Source: Sipunculus nudus
Lineage: Eukaryota; Annelida; Sipuncula; Golfingiida; Sipunculidae
Assembly: GCA_026874595.1 (NCBI GenBank)
Contig: CM049316.1
Location: 71,331,176 to 71,395,175 of the forward strand
Length of the DNA stretch: 64,000 bases
Direction of reading: 5' to 3'
The notes beneath the pieces were generated by a model. The model was not told where the DNA came from and ran no database searches. It worked only from the letters and a program-made list of their open reading frames with translations. Position numbers and translations under genes: made by a program. The stretch's first letter is position 1; each line of letters begins with the position of its first letter. Below, one piece after another: positions 36,051-48,388 of the stretch.

Positions 36051-37576
36051 GTGTCGGAACGACACGAATGCCCCCGCCTGGGGCAAATTAGAAACATTTG
36101 TTAAATTTCGAAAATTTTTTTAAGTTCAGGAGGTGTCGTATGGTCAAAAGTAGGTCAACAAGGGCAAAATGCAAACTCGATCTGTAACCAGTCATTATCA
36201 AGCAACACACCAAAAATCAGGCCAGTATCTGCAGGCATTGTGAAAAAAAGTCCTTACATGTGCATTTTCCATAAAAATTCCTGTCTTTCATGAAATTTTC
36301 TATGTTTAGGAGCCGTAAAACAATCAAAAGTAGGTCAACAGGGACGAAACTCGAACTCGATCTGTAACTGTCATTATCTGCCCACACATAAAAAATCAGG
36401 GTGGTATCTGCAGGCATTGAGGAGAAAAAGTTGGTACATATGCATTTGTTATGAAAATTTCTATTTTTCATGAAATTTTCTATGTTCAGGAGCAGTCAAA
36501 TGGTCAAAAGTAGGTCAACTGGGACAAAACAAGAACTCGATCTGTAACTGGTCTTTATCTGCCTACACACCAAAAATCAGGCCCGTATCTGCAGGCACTG
36601 CAAAAAAAAGTCCGTACATGTGCACTTTTTTATGAAATTTCTATGTTAGAGCACCGTCAAACAGTCAAAAATAGGTCAACTGCAACAAAACGTGAACTTG
36701 GTTTGTAACTGGTCATTATCTGCCAACACACCAAAAATCAGGCTAATATCTGCAGGTATTGCGAAAAAAAGTCCGTACATGTGTATTTGTCATGAAAATT
36801 TATATTTTTCATGAAATTTTCTATGTTCAGGAGCTGTAAAACGGTCAAAAGTGGGTCAACTGGGACGAAACGCGAACTCGATCTGTAACTAGTCAATATC
36901 TACCCACACACCAAAAATCAGGCCAATATCTGCAGGCATTGCGAAAAAAAGTCCGTTCATGTGTATTTGTCATGAAATTTATATTCTTCATGAAATTTTC
37001 TATGTTCAGGAGCCGTAAAACGGTCAAAAGTAGGTCAACCGGGACGAAACGTGAACTCGATCTATAACTGGTCAATATCTGCCCACACACCAAAATATCA
37101 GGCAAATATCTGCAGGCATTGCGAAAAAAAGTCTGTACATGTGTATTTGTCATGAAAGTTCATATTTTTCATGAAATTTTCGATGTTCAGGAGTCGTAAA
37201 ACGTTCAAAAGTAGGTCAACTGGGACAAAATGCGAACTCCATCTGTAACTGGTCATTATCTGCCTACACACCATAAATCAGGCCAATATCTGCAGGCATT
37301 GCGAAAAAAAGTCCGTACATGTGTATTTGTCATGAAAATTTATATTTTTCATGAAATTTTCTAAGTTAAGGAGCCGTAAAACAGTCAAAATTAAGTCAAC
37401 CGGGACGAAACGCGAACTCGATCTCTAACTGGTCAATATCTGCCCACACACCAAAATATCAGGCCAATATCTGCAGGCATTGCGAAAAAAAGTCCGTACA
37501 ACTGTTTGATTTCGGAAGGATGGAAGGACGGACATGGGTAAAACTATATGCCCCGGCCACTTTGTGGCGGGGGCAT
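36051..37576 (+). mobile_element. Helentron-like (HINE/pearl-type) element with 180-bp tandem core
   Basis: A short hairpin GTGTCGGAACGACAC (36051-36065) is followed by ATGCCCCCGCC (36068-36078), repeated inverted at the right end as GGCGGGGGCAT (37566-37576). The right end is also a hairpin (ATGCCCCGGCCAC/GTGGCGGGGGCAT). The core has eight units; the ATCTGCAGG landmark lies at 36227, 36406, 36587, 36748, 36928, 37108, 37288 and 37469, about 180 bp apart (one 161). Same architecture and same orientation as 16933-18503, but unrelated sequence. The frames within it are artefacts, as 180 is divisible by 3. Confidence 0.78.
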
Positions 37577-37654
37577 AAAAAGGTTTTTACACCTTTGTGC
37601 AAACACCAGTAAAATAAGAGCACCTCAACTGGTGCATAATATTCCCGCCCCGTC

Positions 37655-38010
37655 ATGTATCTGGTGACCTCTGACCTCACTGAATATGCATGAATTTTGA
37701 TCAGAATTTATTTCATGTCAGAAACTCTATTGGTAAATATGTTTAATAACTTTCATGAAAATCCAAAATATTTCTGGTAAGTTACCATGGTTCTACCAAA
37801 GTTTGGTGACCTCTGACCTTATTTAATATGCATAGATTTTACTGGAAATCAAACTTAGGTGAGACATATTATTGATCAATATTTTTGCTGAGTTTGATCA
37901 AAATCCATCATATTCCCAGTAACTGGCATATGTTATTGTGGCAACACCACAAAGTAGCCTAGTTACCTCTGACCTATTAATAAGCGTGAATTTTTTTGTT
38001 GAGTTTGTAT
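37655..38010. repeat. Degenerate tandem repeat, about 145 bp, with GTGACCTCTGACCT
   Basis: Three diverged units; the (G/T)ACCTCTGACCT landmark lies near 37667, 37809 and 37967, each followed by AATATGCATNNATTTT-like sequence and AAAATCCA(A/T). It directly follows the 180-bp Helentron-like element. Confidence 0.65.
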
Positions 38011-39179
38011 AATCCTTTTTACTGCTTCAGAAATCTGCTCTGGACTGCTGCTGTAAATATAATAATGGAAGATCTGATACAGTGTGCTGTCACTGGCCCA
38101 AACAACAGTCTAGAAGCAATGGTAATTAATTCATTTATTCAGTCTCCTCAGCATTTATTCAGTCTCATTCAGTGTTCTTATCAAACTGGAAAACTTGACC
38201 TGGTTAACAGGTCAGGGCTCCAGGAATATAACTTTCAAAACAAGCCTGTTTCCTTTTATGCATTAATTTGTGAACCTAGACTGGGTGAGATGCCGTTTAT
38301 GAAGAGTCTCTGTGTCAGCCTTTGGTTGAACTCTCTGTGGACAGGACAGGATAGTGAATTCTCTGGTTTGCAATTTCATAATGTATATACACTAGATCAA
38401 GCAAAATTTATGTTTTATACCTTTGCTAGAAGGTATTATTTTTTGTTTTGGTTGGTTGGCCACTTAGTTGGTTGGTTTGTCTCTTTACAGCTTTACTCAA
38501 AAAGTCATGCACATAACTTGATGAAATCTTGTGGAGGGGTCAGGGCAAAACCATTAACTTTACCACTGTAATACTGTTTATTAAAGGCAGGGCTAGAGCC
38601 ATTCATCGGTAAACAGGACCACCTTTGATCTGACAGACAGAGCTCACCTGTGATGCAATCAGAGTTCGATTAGGAATCTACAGAGGTGTATGTGTAATCT
38701 CTGGCTGCTTTTCCAGTTCAGCTCTGACAATAACCACACATATTGTATTTTGTGTGTAAGTATGTTCATGGAAGCCAGGGAGAGCACCATCCTTACCCTT
38801 TCAGTCCAAAAACCAGTGAGGAAGGCAGGCAAATGATTAAGAATAGTAGAAATTAATGCATATATATGTGTCCAGATGCATGATGTTCTGTCAAAACTCA
38901 TCCAGTGGAACTTACTCTTATTCAATTATCCTTAACATCAGAAAAAAAATATGCTGGACTGAGACTATCAAATAGCATTCCAGTCCAGTGTGTCAGAATA
39001 GCTCAATTTAGGATGTACACACATTGGAGAAAAGTGCTGCCATAAAGACTGGGGGTGGGGGCCTCCAAATACAATGCTAACTTCTCTGAAACTCCCATAC
39101 CTATTGCTAAGAACCCGAGATCTCGGAGAAGGGATCAGGATTCCAAACTAGAAGTACAAACCTATACTTGTTCGTGGAG

Positions 39180-39660
39180 CTAGATGGATCATATAGAGGT
39201 CTTTGCTAGAACTCCTGTACCTGTTGATGGGACCTAACGGATGCCAAGAAAGTCTTTGCTATCACTCCTGAATCTGTTGATTGAACTTGATTGATGGCAA
39301 GGGAGTAAGTACCTGTTGATGGCAACTGGTGGGTGGGTGAAGAGATGCTGCTAGCAAGGGTTCCTCTACCATCACCCAAGTGACCAGATCCCAGAATGGA
39401 GTCCTTGCCAAAGTCCTGTCCCTGATAGTGGAACTAGATGGATGATATGGAAGTCCTAAATAGAAGCAGAACGCAAATACTTGCTAGTGGGACTCGATGG
39501 ATGGCTATAAAATCATTGCTAGTACTCCTGTTGATCCGAATAGGTGGGTGGGTGTACAGAGAAGAAGCTAGCAAAGGGGTCCAAGACCATCCAGCAAATC
39601 CCTGAAGGGAGTCCTCTCTATAATTTCTGTACTTGTTGATGGGACTTGATCAAAGGCAAG
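39180..39660. repeat. Diverged higher-order repeat flanking the 30-bp minisatellite
   Basis: Longer, decayed versions of the 30-bp unit (ACTCCTGTACCTGTTGATGG ... TGGATGGCAAG ... GTCTTTGCT). GGTGGGTGGGTG recurs at about 39329 and 39543, with similar following sequence, a higher-order period of about 214 bp. Confidence 0.65.
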
Positions 39661-40020
39661 GGAGTCCCTGTTGAAACTCCTGTACCTGTTGAAGTCCTTG
39701 CTAGAACTCCTGTACCTGTTGGAGTCCTTGCTATAACTCCTGTACCTGTTGAAGTCCTTGCTAGAACTCCTGTACCTGTTGAAGTCCTTGCTAAAACTCT
39801 TGTACCTGTTGAAGTCCTTGCTGTAACTCCTGTACCTGTTGAAGTCCTTGCTAAAACTCTTGTACCTGTTGAAGTCCTTGCTAGAACTCCTGTACCTGTT
39901 GGAGTCCTTGCTAGAACTCTTGTACTTGTTGGAGTCCTTGCTAGAACTCCTGTGCCTAATGGAGTCCTTGCTAGAACTCCTGTACCTGTTGGAGTCCTTG
40001 CTAGAACTCCTGTGCTTATT
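39661..40020. repeat. 30-bp minisatellite, 12 units
   Basis: Twelve near-perfect 30-bp units with consensus CTGTTGAAGTCCTTGCTAGA plus ACTCCTGTAC. Since 30 is divisible by 3 and the unit has few stops, both strands are open for about 166-168 codons (plus: GVLARTPVPV repeated; minus: NRYRSSSKDF repeated). No splice-linked or conserved protein context; it lies inside PHAF1 intron 1. I regard it as non-coding. Confidence 0.9.
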
Positions 40021-40074
40021 GCAGGAGTTGTTGGATGGCAAGAAAGTCAGCTGCCAGACAGAGCTTGGTTGCAA

Positions 40075-40400
40075 TCATGCATAGGATGTATATATTCATT
40101 TGTAGCAGATATAGATGTGTGCACCTGTTTATCTACCAGCTGTTAATTAATACAGTGCATGCTCAAATGTTGACAAGCAGAAAAACCATGAAACCTATGG
40201 TGGTAAGTTGCATATGGGCAGAAGCTGAAAGGTCAGTGACCTTAGGTCACTTTTTGCAAAACACCTTTTCAAACCTCTGGTATCATCTAACGCCCTAATG
40301 TGTCCTTACTGAATGTATAAATGGATCACTTTAGCAGGCCCCCCCCACATGTAATAAACATGGTTATATAAACAAGATGAAAAGCCTGTGAGCAATGGGA
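40075..40400 (+). repeat. Dispersed repeat family R1, copy 2
   Basis: Shares TGTTGACAA, AAAACCATG-AACCTA, GGTTGCATAT, AGAAGCTGAAAGGTCA, TTGCAAAACACC and CCACATGTAATAAACA with the copies at 53265-53560, 52985-53240 and 1975-2275 (inverted). Ends approximate. Confidence 0.75.
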
Positions 40401-41335
40401 TTGGCATTTTCTGGCTTAATTTCATGTAAAGTTCAAGAGATCACCTTTAGTCCATCTATGTCAGAAATCAGAATAGGCCTCTTCCAATATTATGATTTTT
40501 GTCCAAAGAAATTCTGGCAGTACATCAGCTGAAAAACATTTATTTCATGACACATTGTTTTAAAATGACAGAAATGTTTTCTTCCCTCATAGCACTAGTA
40601 GGGCAAATAAAGTGTCACTGAATCAACCATACATCATGCCAATAAGATCTCAGCTACCAAACAAATAACAAAAACAAAATCAATGTATATGTACTGATAT
40701 ATATTTCTGTGTATCTAAACCCATAAACAAACTCTTTTTTTTCTCTGAAATCAAATTATGGCAGGGCATGGACACATGCAATGATACAGATAATTTCTCA
40801 GAAAAGACTTAATTACCCATAGGTTTCCGAGTAAAACCAATCTACTCATAAATGTCCAGACAGACACATAATATATACTCTACAAAAGATAAACAATTGT
40901 CATGGGATTTCCTTTCAGACAAATCATTGGTGCCATAACAGGCTTCTTTGGGTGGAAAAAAAGGTTGGTGCATCGCTCCATCAGTCTGCCAGACAGGGTT
41001 TCAAGTATATGGATTCAGCAGGCGACATATTTACTCCTGAAACCCTGAATGCTTTCATATTTTGCCCCAACAGTTGGGCTGGGTGGGTCTCGGGGGAGGG
41101 GAGCGGGGGCAGCTGTATGTGTACGAACCAGTCAGCTGTTCCACCCAAACAAAACCGACCTTGACCGAGGGGACGCTTCTCCAATCTTGACGTGGATATG
41201 AACACAAAGGGATATTAAAAGATGCACTCTGGAGCAATGTTATACATCTTTAAGTAAAAATCAAACTGAATTATCCTTAATAGGCGTCCTTGTTGTCAAT
41301 TCCCAAAAATCCAAACAACCTTACATAGCCTGTCA

Positions 41336-41449
<114 letters not shown>

Positions 41450-41554
41450 CTAATGCACCTAGCTTTCATATGTGCGCTAGGTTTAGGCATTTATATGGAG
41501 AAAAAACAATCTACGACTGATTATTGTCCGTCAACACTGAAACCGAGTTACTTT

Positions 41555-41566
41555 CGCGCATGCGCG
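41555..41566. promoter_or_regulatory. Perfect NRF-1 palindrome
   Basis: CGCGCATGCGCG matches the NRF-1 consensus YGCGCAYGCGCR in full on both strands. It lies 121 bp upstream of the PHAF1 start codon, a typical place for this factor at housekeeping CpG promoters. Confidence 0.7.
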
Positions 41567-41650
41567 TTGAATATAAACAAATGAATTTCCGGTCCAGTTT
41601 TGAGGCCAATCATCAAGGGGCACAGTGTGTGTAAGAACCATGAACCACTG

Positions 41651-41653
<3 letters not shown>

Positions 41654-41691
<38 letters not shown>
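41654..41691. repeat. (TA)n microsatellite in the intergenic promoter region
   Basis: About 19 TA units. Confidence 0.9.
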
Positions 41692-41693
<2 letters not shown>

Positions 41694-41898
41694 TAATAAA
41701 AACCGACATTGTTATTGTTATAGTGTATGAGAGCAAGTCATGTACCAGAGACAGTTTTGATTAGCTGAAATCTAACATGGAAAACAATGCACCACTGGGC
41801 CACACTGGGTGGAAAGTGCACGGATGGCCTGGGGATTTTCTTTAATTTAATTAATTAACGTAAGAAACCCCTGACATTAATTTTGGAATAAATGCAGA

Positions 41899-41900
<2 letters not shown>

Positions 41901-41942
<42 letters not shown>
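41901..41942. repeat. (AT)n microsatellite in the intergenic promoter region
   Basis: About 21 AT units, 210 bp from the other tract. Confidence 0.9.
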
Positions 41943-41944
<2 letters not shown>

Positions 41945-42368
41945 ACGGTATGCTGCAATCTGAAAAAAAGTATATCAATGCTTCATTGGTTATAGCTGCA
42001 CGGTTATAATATTAATATTGATGCACGTGTTATAACCAGTTTTGTGATAATTTAAAATAAATAGTATTCATTTATAGATTACTATAGTCAGTAACCCACT
42101 CAAGGTTTGCAAATTTAACGGTTTGAACTACTTCTTGGAAACAACACGTTTATTTGTTTTGAAGATGTGTATGTTTTTATTTATGATCCAAAAAAGCACT
42201 CTTGTATTTCTTGGGATTGTAGACGCGGGGTAAATATGGGCGTTGTCACGCATTCTTTGCATGATATATACATAACTGCTTCGTTCAAAACAAACGTGGG
42301 CCTATTCCGAGAAAGTTTATCAATTTTATTTGTCAAGGCTCTCAGCGGACCCTTGTTTCTCGTGTATG

Positions 42369-42376
42369 TGACGTAA
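42369..42376. promoter_or_regulatory. CRE-like site TGACGTAA
   Basis: A CREB/ATF-type octamer 358 bp upstream of the CBFB start codon; a second, TGACGTAG, is at 42499-42506. Confidence 0.45.
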
Positions 42377-42589
42377 GCAAAGGCGCTCGATTTTCTCACG
42401 GTGGATACTACGCAACTCATGATTATGCATAAGTTACCCATATAAGGGAAGAGGTGGGTGCAGCATCCTTAATTAATAGTCGTTATCGCTTCCGACGATG
42501 ACGTAGAATTTCCGACCCTGCCGGAGATGCCCATATATGGAAAGTCTCGTGAACCACCGCCCGTCGTTTTACAATCGCTCGTAGAACCG

Positions 42590-42599
42590 ACCAATCAGA
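42590..42599 (+). promoter_or_regulatory. CCAAT box (NF-Y type)
   Basis: ACCAATCAGA fits the NF-Y consensus and sits about 140 bp upstream of the CBFB ATG, in a CpG-containing stretch. Confidence 0.5.
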
Positions 42600-42705
42600 T
42601 GAAGGCATGATGAGCAACATTTGTGTTGGTGTCTTATGTACTTGCTGTCAATGAATGAAACCCAGTAGTAAGCATGTTGCCAGTCGTCGCGGATACACTT
42701 TACTG

Positions 42706-42712
42706 TGACGTC
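42706..42712 (+). promoter_or_regulatory. Proximal CRE-like site TGACGTC
   Basis: Seven of eight CRE palindrome bases (TGACGTCT), 22 bp upstream of the CBFB ATG. Probably within the 5' UTR or core promoter. Confidence 0.35.
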
Positions 42713-42733
42713 TTGAAAGTTTTGGCTTGCAAT

Positions 42734-42811
42734 ATGCCCAGAGTGGTGCCAGATCAACGAGAAAAGTTTGAAAATGACGAACTATTTAGGAAACTCAGCC
42801 GAGAATCAGAG
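42734..42811 (+). CDS. CBFB: CBFB exon 1 (residues 1-26, start codon)
   Basis: Reads MPRVVPDQREKFENDELFRK followed by LSRESE, then the donor GTACGG. The human counterpart is MPRVVPDQRSKFENEEFFRK. The ATG has A at -3. 78 nt, phase 0. Confidence 0.97.
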
Positions 42812-42977
42812 GTACGGGGAGTTTGGAAACTTTCTCAACCCGGAAAATGACGGGTTGTCACATGTTAAGGGGACCCCCCCTGTAATCAGCTGTTTGAGGC
42901 AGTGTGATTTGGTGGTGAAACTTTCTCAGTTGTTGGATATACGAGATGGATACAAGTTTATATTTTTTTGTTTTCAG

Positions 42978-43064
42978 GTGAGGTATACAGGATATAGGGA
43001 CAGGCCGTCAGAGGAAAGACAGATGAGATTTCAAACTGAATGCAGGGAAGGACAAGCTGATATT
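42978..43064 (+). CDS. CBFB: CBFB exon 2 (residues 27-55)
   Basis: The acceptor is TTTTGTTTTCAG and the donor GTGAGT. Reads VRYTGYRDRPSEERQMRFQT followed by ECREGQADI; the human counterpart is IKYTGFRDRPHEERQARFQN. 87 nt, in phase at both ends. A longer frame spanning 42768-43229 includes this exon but reads through the flanking introns and is not real as a whole. Confidence 0.97.
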
Positions 43065-45054
43065 GTGAGTTCATATATTTATTTGTCATGTTTGGCTGCC
43101 ATCCCATTTGGCCCGTTGCCCATTGTAACGCTCTCCGCATCTCTAGTTTGCAAGTACCCCGAATTAAAGCCTGCTTCAATAAGCTTCAATGCAACAATTC
43201 TACTGCAGCTAAAGGAAACATGTGCATGATTTGCAACTTTGCATGCTTATGACATATGTCAAATTAAACTCAACTTAAATTGTTTACCTTAAATAGTTTT
43301 TTTAAAGCTTCTTGGTATTTATATTACAATTTTATTATTATTTATAAAGAATGTTACTTGTCAAAATTTGAAATGAAGTACAGTTAACTCATTGGGGAAG
43401 TGTTGAGAAACTTTGCTTTATTTAAATTTAACAAATGATTTTGTTTCCTTTTCTTAAAAACCCTTGTTTGTACTGATATATCCATTGTAAATCAAAACTG
43501 CAAAAAATATCTTATTTAATGAAACATGCACCTGGCCTGTGTTGCACAGTATATCATATTTCCTCTTAGATAAAACTGATATAAAACATAACCACTTTAG
43601 CAAGCAAAATGCTGTTTGCATCAATGATATTTGGAAACCAACTTTACATAAATATGTGATTCTGTGTGAATTAAATGCTTTGAATATAATTTGTTCTCTG
43701 CTTTTTTGTTTAAAACTCTTTTCATATTTTTAAACTACAGAGTGAAGCTATCTCTTGTTATATTTTATATGTTCAAATACTTCCAATTACTGCATAATAC
43801 TCAAGACAGTTAACAATTTTAGCATTTTAAAAGTATAAACAGTGGAATATTGTGGTTTTGGTATTATGATAAAAATAAATAAATAAATAGACAATGTTGG
43901 TTTATATGTGGTATAATTTCATAAGTTATTTATGGTATCAGTGGCTAAACTTTGTAAATATAGTTATAATCATTAAACAGATTGTGTGGTAAATCACATT
44001 AAGAAAAGCAGTTTGCATAATACTAGCCAATCAACCCTGAGCAAACACAAAGCATGGTGCTGAGCAATAATGGTTAAGTCACACAATGAAGTGTGGGTGG
44101 GTTAGCTGATTGGGGACTGGGGAGCGGAGGGGAGAGGGATGCATGTTGTTGATTATACTCTTAGTTTATCACCTATAAGTTGCAATTTAATTCACAAAAT
44201 ATCCTGAAATTAATTTAAGTTATTAATAGTGTGACTCCAATAATTCTTGTAATAGTTAATATTAAAAACATGAAACTTTGGTTTGGTATTAACGAGATAC
44301 ACATGTGTAGATTCAACCATTCCTGCAATGAATATGCAAGGGTTTTCCCAGAATTCACTTCAACATTTCTTAGAAGTACACCTGAATTCATTTCAAATTT
44401 GAGAGTTAAGTTTAAATAAATGTTTGTGAATATTCCTCTCTTTCATGTCATATTGCTTATAATTAATCTTTCCTAGCTTTTTTATTCAATATGGAATGAT
44501 TCCCTAAGATTTTGTGAACTTACATTTATATAAAATGTATATCTGTCAGTAATTTAAGTTATAGTATTAATTATCACTACTTTAATGTTCAATTTCCACT
44601 CCAAGAAGGCTCAGTATAGTACAAGAATGACTTTTGTGAACTGCATCCATGAATATAGTCTCTTTTGATATAAAGAGACCTTTCATTTAAGCTTAGACTT
44701 ATCAAATTTATGTATGTTCACATACAAAAAAAAATATATTTTTTTAATAAATTAAATATATAATGTTTTTTTTATGTTTAGGATCAGTTTAAATTATTTA
44801 TAAGTTTAACATTTTTCATACAAATAAAAGATATAAAATAAATACTACTAGTAGTTAGCTTCCTTACATTAAACAGTTTAAAAAAGTGTACTAAATTGGA
44901 TTGAAATTCAAATTTAAATTAATTCATGTCATGTTTAAAACCTGGTCTTTTCCTTATCTTAGTAACTAAGATTATAATATAAGTGTCATACTTTTATTTA
45001 AGTTTTAATGAAAATGTCAATTTAACTTAAAGTTTAAATTTTCTTCCTATGTAG
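43065..45054. other. CBFB intron 2 (2 kb), no feature
   Basis: AT-rich throughout, apart from a short G-rich patch at about 44085-44135. No repeat, RNA gene or exon was recognised. Confidence 0.8.
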
Positions 45055-45174
45055 GCATATATGAACTGTGGCACCAACCTGCAACTGTGCTTCCAATCAA
45101 ACTCATGGAGTGATCGACCCGAAGAAAGGGTACCAACACGAGAATTTGTAGATTTTGAAAGAGAACCAGGCAAG
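45055..45174 (+). CDS. CBFB: CBFB exon 3 (residues 56-95)
   Basis: The acceptor is CTATGTAG and the donor GTAAGA. Reads AYMNCGTNLQLCFQSNSWSD followed by RPEERVPTREFVDFEREPGK. The GTNL, SW, and REYVDLEREAGK-like end match the family. 120 nt, in phase. Confidence 0.96.
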
Positions 45175-48100
45175 GTAAGAAATGATCACAGTAACTTTTA
45201 ATTGTAGCTGAATTACTTAAGCCAATTATCCGTACAAGGAAATATCATCTGGAGTGCAACAGTTATATATATATATCTATATATATTTATATATGTAAAC
45301 TGTGGTTGGTGCCATATTCCCAGGGTTAATATTTCATGATTTTCATTGTTTTACACGGTTTTCATTTTTGCTATCTCACAATACAAAACATCTATACAAA
45401 AATTATAACCATTATTATGTGAATCAGTTAAAGCAAATACATGAATTATGTACATTAAATCTTATTGACAAAAATATTGTTCTTTAATGGCAGACAGTAG
45501 GAAAGATCTGATATCATTTAAAATATCAGTCTTTGTACAACTATTCACTTTTTTATATTCATAATGTGAACATTTTACTTTTCAACTTTACCTTCGATGA
45601 TGGGACCTCTTATTCATGAAGGTTTTATTACTTTTTCGCATATATTGTGAATTTGAAACCCTCACGAACAAAAAGACTACCACAGTATATATGTATATAT
45701 ATGTTTGTATAGTGATGTATCAACATTCCCTGGATCCTAGAAATTTTACATTGATAATTATAACTATATTTTTACGGTTTTTGTGAGGAAGCTTTTTTTT
45801 TTGGAAAAATTCATACATACAAATTTTGATTGGTAAACTAGTAAATCTAATTCTCTGTACATAATACTATATCTCTGTGCAAGTGTATACCAAAACATAC
45901 AAATGTGTATTTAGTTAGTGTAGTATTTGGTTAGTTATTTTAAGTCTGAAATATTGTATGGGAATGCTTGAGGGGTAACTCGAGCACTCCTTAATGAGGC
46001 TTGGGTGTTGAATTTGGTGCAAAAATTTCAGCCATGAATGATAGCGCAACAAGATACATCTGGGTCAGGTGCCGTAACAGTGTCTTGTCACATAGTGACT
46101 TCCTGAAACTATGCCCCAGTATTTTTATTAGCGTAAGATAGTTGGGATGCTGTGGTGAACCAGACAGATCTGTTTCGTTAACCACACGTGAGACAGTGTT
46201 AAGATACACAGCATAACAGCGTTTTATGTCACTTAAAATATGGTATATTTGGTTTAGGTTTGTTATGTCTGTAGTCTGCTTGTCCTTTATTTTAATGAGT
46301 TGAAGGTTTTGAAAATAAGACTTCCAACTAAGAAAAATGTATTTATTTGGCCCAAAGTATATTAATAAATTGTTGACATTTTTGGTTTGTGGATGGTAGG
46401 TCTGTAGTTAAATAACCTCTTTAATGAAGTATTGTACAGTTCATTAAATTACAGACATGGAAGCAAACATTTAAATTATATCATAAGTAACTCTGAGAGT
46501 GTTTATTCGTGATCATACAGTAGATATTATTGAAGGAATTTCTTTATATAAAATGTTTTAAATGGTTCTTCTTTAGCCTCCAGACATTTTCATCACAGAT
46601 AAAAAAAATAAGAAAACCAAATTTTTCATTATGCATTATGACTTTGCATTTTTGGAGAGATTGCATGAATCATAAATATGCTTTGTTTGTAGATGATGCT
46701 CCGAAATCTGCAGGGGAACTTTTCTATTATAAAAAATTAGTTTTTGGTGTACCTCATAAAAAAATTGAGATCAATATTATATTAGTTTGTCATTTGTAAA
46801 ACATTAGGTCCATGATAAAAACAGTGAGAAATCTTTAATTACAATCTAAGATGAAAATACAGTCCTTTTTTATAAATACTCCAGCTGATGCCATATATAA
46901 CCCATGGCAGGTATTCCCACAAATTTTACAAACATGTAGGTAAGTGAATTCATCAAAATACATCATTGTTTGAGGTACTGGTTTACAAACAAGTGAATCT
47001 AAGAAAAATATGTATCTGTTTAATGATGGCTCTGTAGGCTTTCACAGGCTCCTAACATTAACTTAGAAAAACATGTTTCAAGGTAAATCATTTCAGTAAA
47101 TGCCATAATTTGAGATGTTGGCAGGATAGCAGATAAGTATGAATGTGGGTTTTAATGGCCAACATAGGAATACATTAAGGTCCTTTTATGTTTGTGTAGG
47201 AATGAATAATATAATTCAACTGACAACAGCATCCCACTAGCATTTTATTTTGATAAACAACTCCCACTGATAAACAACATACACCCCCACACATGCATGT
47301 ACACACAAATAAACAAATTGTTTTCAACCCCCAATGTGACAGTTATTTATTAACTGATCACCCACTGGAGTTATTAGTCTAATGATAGGCTTTTCACATT
47401 TTGTTTCCCGTTATAACTTTGAATAACAAACACATGGTGTCAGTTTACACGGTTCCAATAATAACACAATAGTAGGCCCCCCTACTGGGGCAGATATTTT
47501 CAATGTCATTAATTATCAGCACCATTAACATATTTCAAGTAAATTATGAATATTTTAACCAAATAAGAGCACATCCGTTTGAAAATAAGTTAAAAATGCC
47601 ACACATTCTATCATTTAATTCAGTTGCCTGTGAAGTTATTTTTTCCAAGAATTATTGGATGGGCCTTATGTGATAGTTCCACTTGGTGGCCACCAGGTGT
47701 CCCCACAGTGTATGCATTCCACTCCAAGTGATGAAATCAGTGATTCACACGGTAACACTGACTATGCAACTGTCAACACAATGATCCCTGATGGGTTGCT
47801 AAGAAATGTGCCACCAGAAAACTGGTACTCCAAAGCTACACAGCCCTGCAACAAATCACGAATCATTGTAAATTGGACCCACAAAGCCATGAAATTACTC
47901 AGGTATAATAGTGTTTTTAGTACTAATTATGTGTACCAGAGCCTTTCCATACGGAGCTTATACCTGGTTTGATCAGTTACACACCCATATTGTATATGCT
48001 CAGAAACATATGCACTTCAATCACAAGATAGGATAGATGACATGATATTGTGACACTTGTCTGTCTGTCCATATGTCTGTTTGTCTGTCCATATCTGTGT

Positions 48101-48386
48101 GATAATCGAACTGTATGAACACACACACATACATATGTGTATGCATATAACACACAAAAAGATATACATGTAACATCTGCCTCATATTAAATAACCTTTA
48201 TGACCTGAAATTAATAATAATAATAGATATGCATTTCCATATATACACAGGAGTATTAAAAGACACATTTGATGAAGTTAAAAATAAGAAATTAATTTAT
48301 CTCTCAAGATAAGTAATGGTGGATTTAATTGGTTTGTTTCATGAAATGTCTTTATTTTATTTAAAAGCACAACAGTAAAATTACTA

Positions 48387-48388
<2 letters not shown>

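Noticed and set aside
36217-37153. Minus-strand frames repeating FFRNACRYLPDI-like peptides
   Set aside because: Produced by the 180-bp core units of the Helentron-like element.
39646-40146. 166- and 168-codon overlapping frames on both strands as a repeat-protein gene
   Set aside because: They follow from 12 regular 30-bp units whose length is a multiple of 3. There is no promoter, splice context or known family, and it lies inside PHAF1 intron 1.
40952-41237. Overlapping frames just inside PHAF1 intron 1 as an extra exon
   Set aside because: GC-richer sequence keeps several frames open on both strands, but none matches PHAF1, whose exon 1 and exon 2 already join perfectly. A non-coding 5' exon cannot be excluded.
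42768-43229. A 153-codon plus-strand frame as an independent gene
   Set aside because: It overlaps CBFB exon 1 in a different frame and shares the frame of exon 2; outside exon 2 it is intron.
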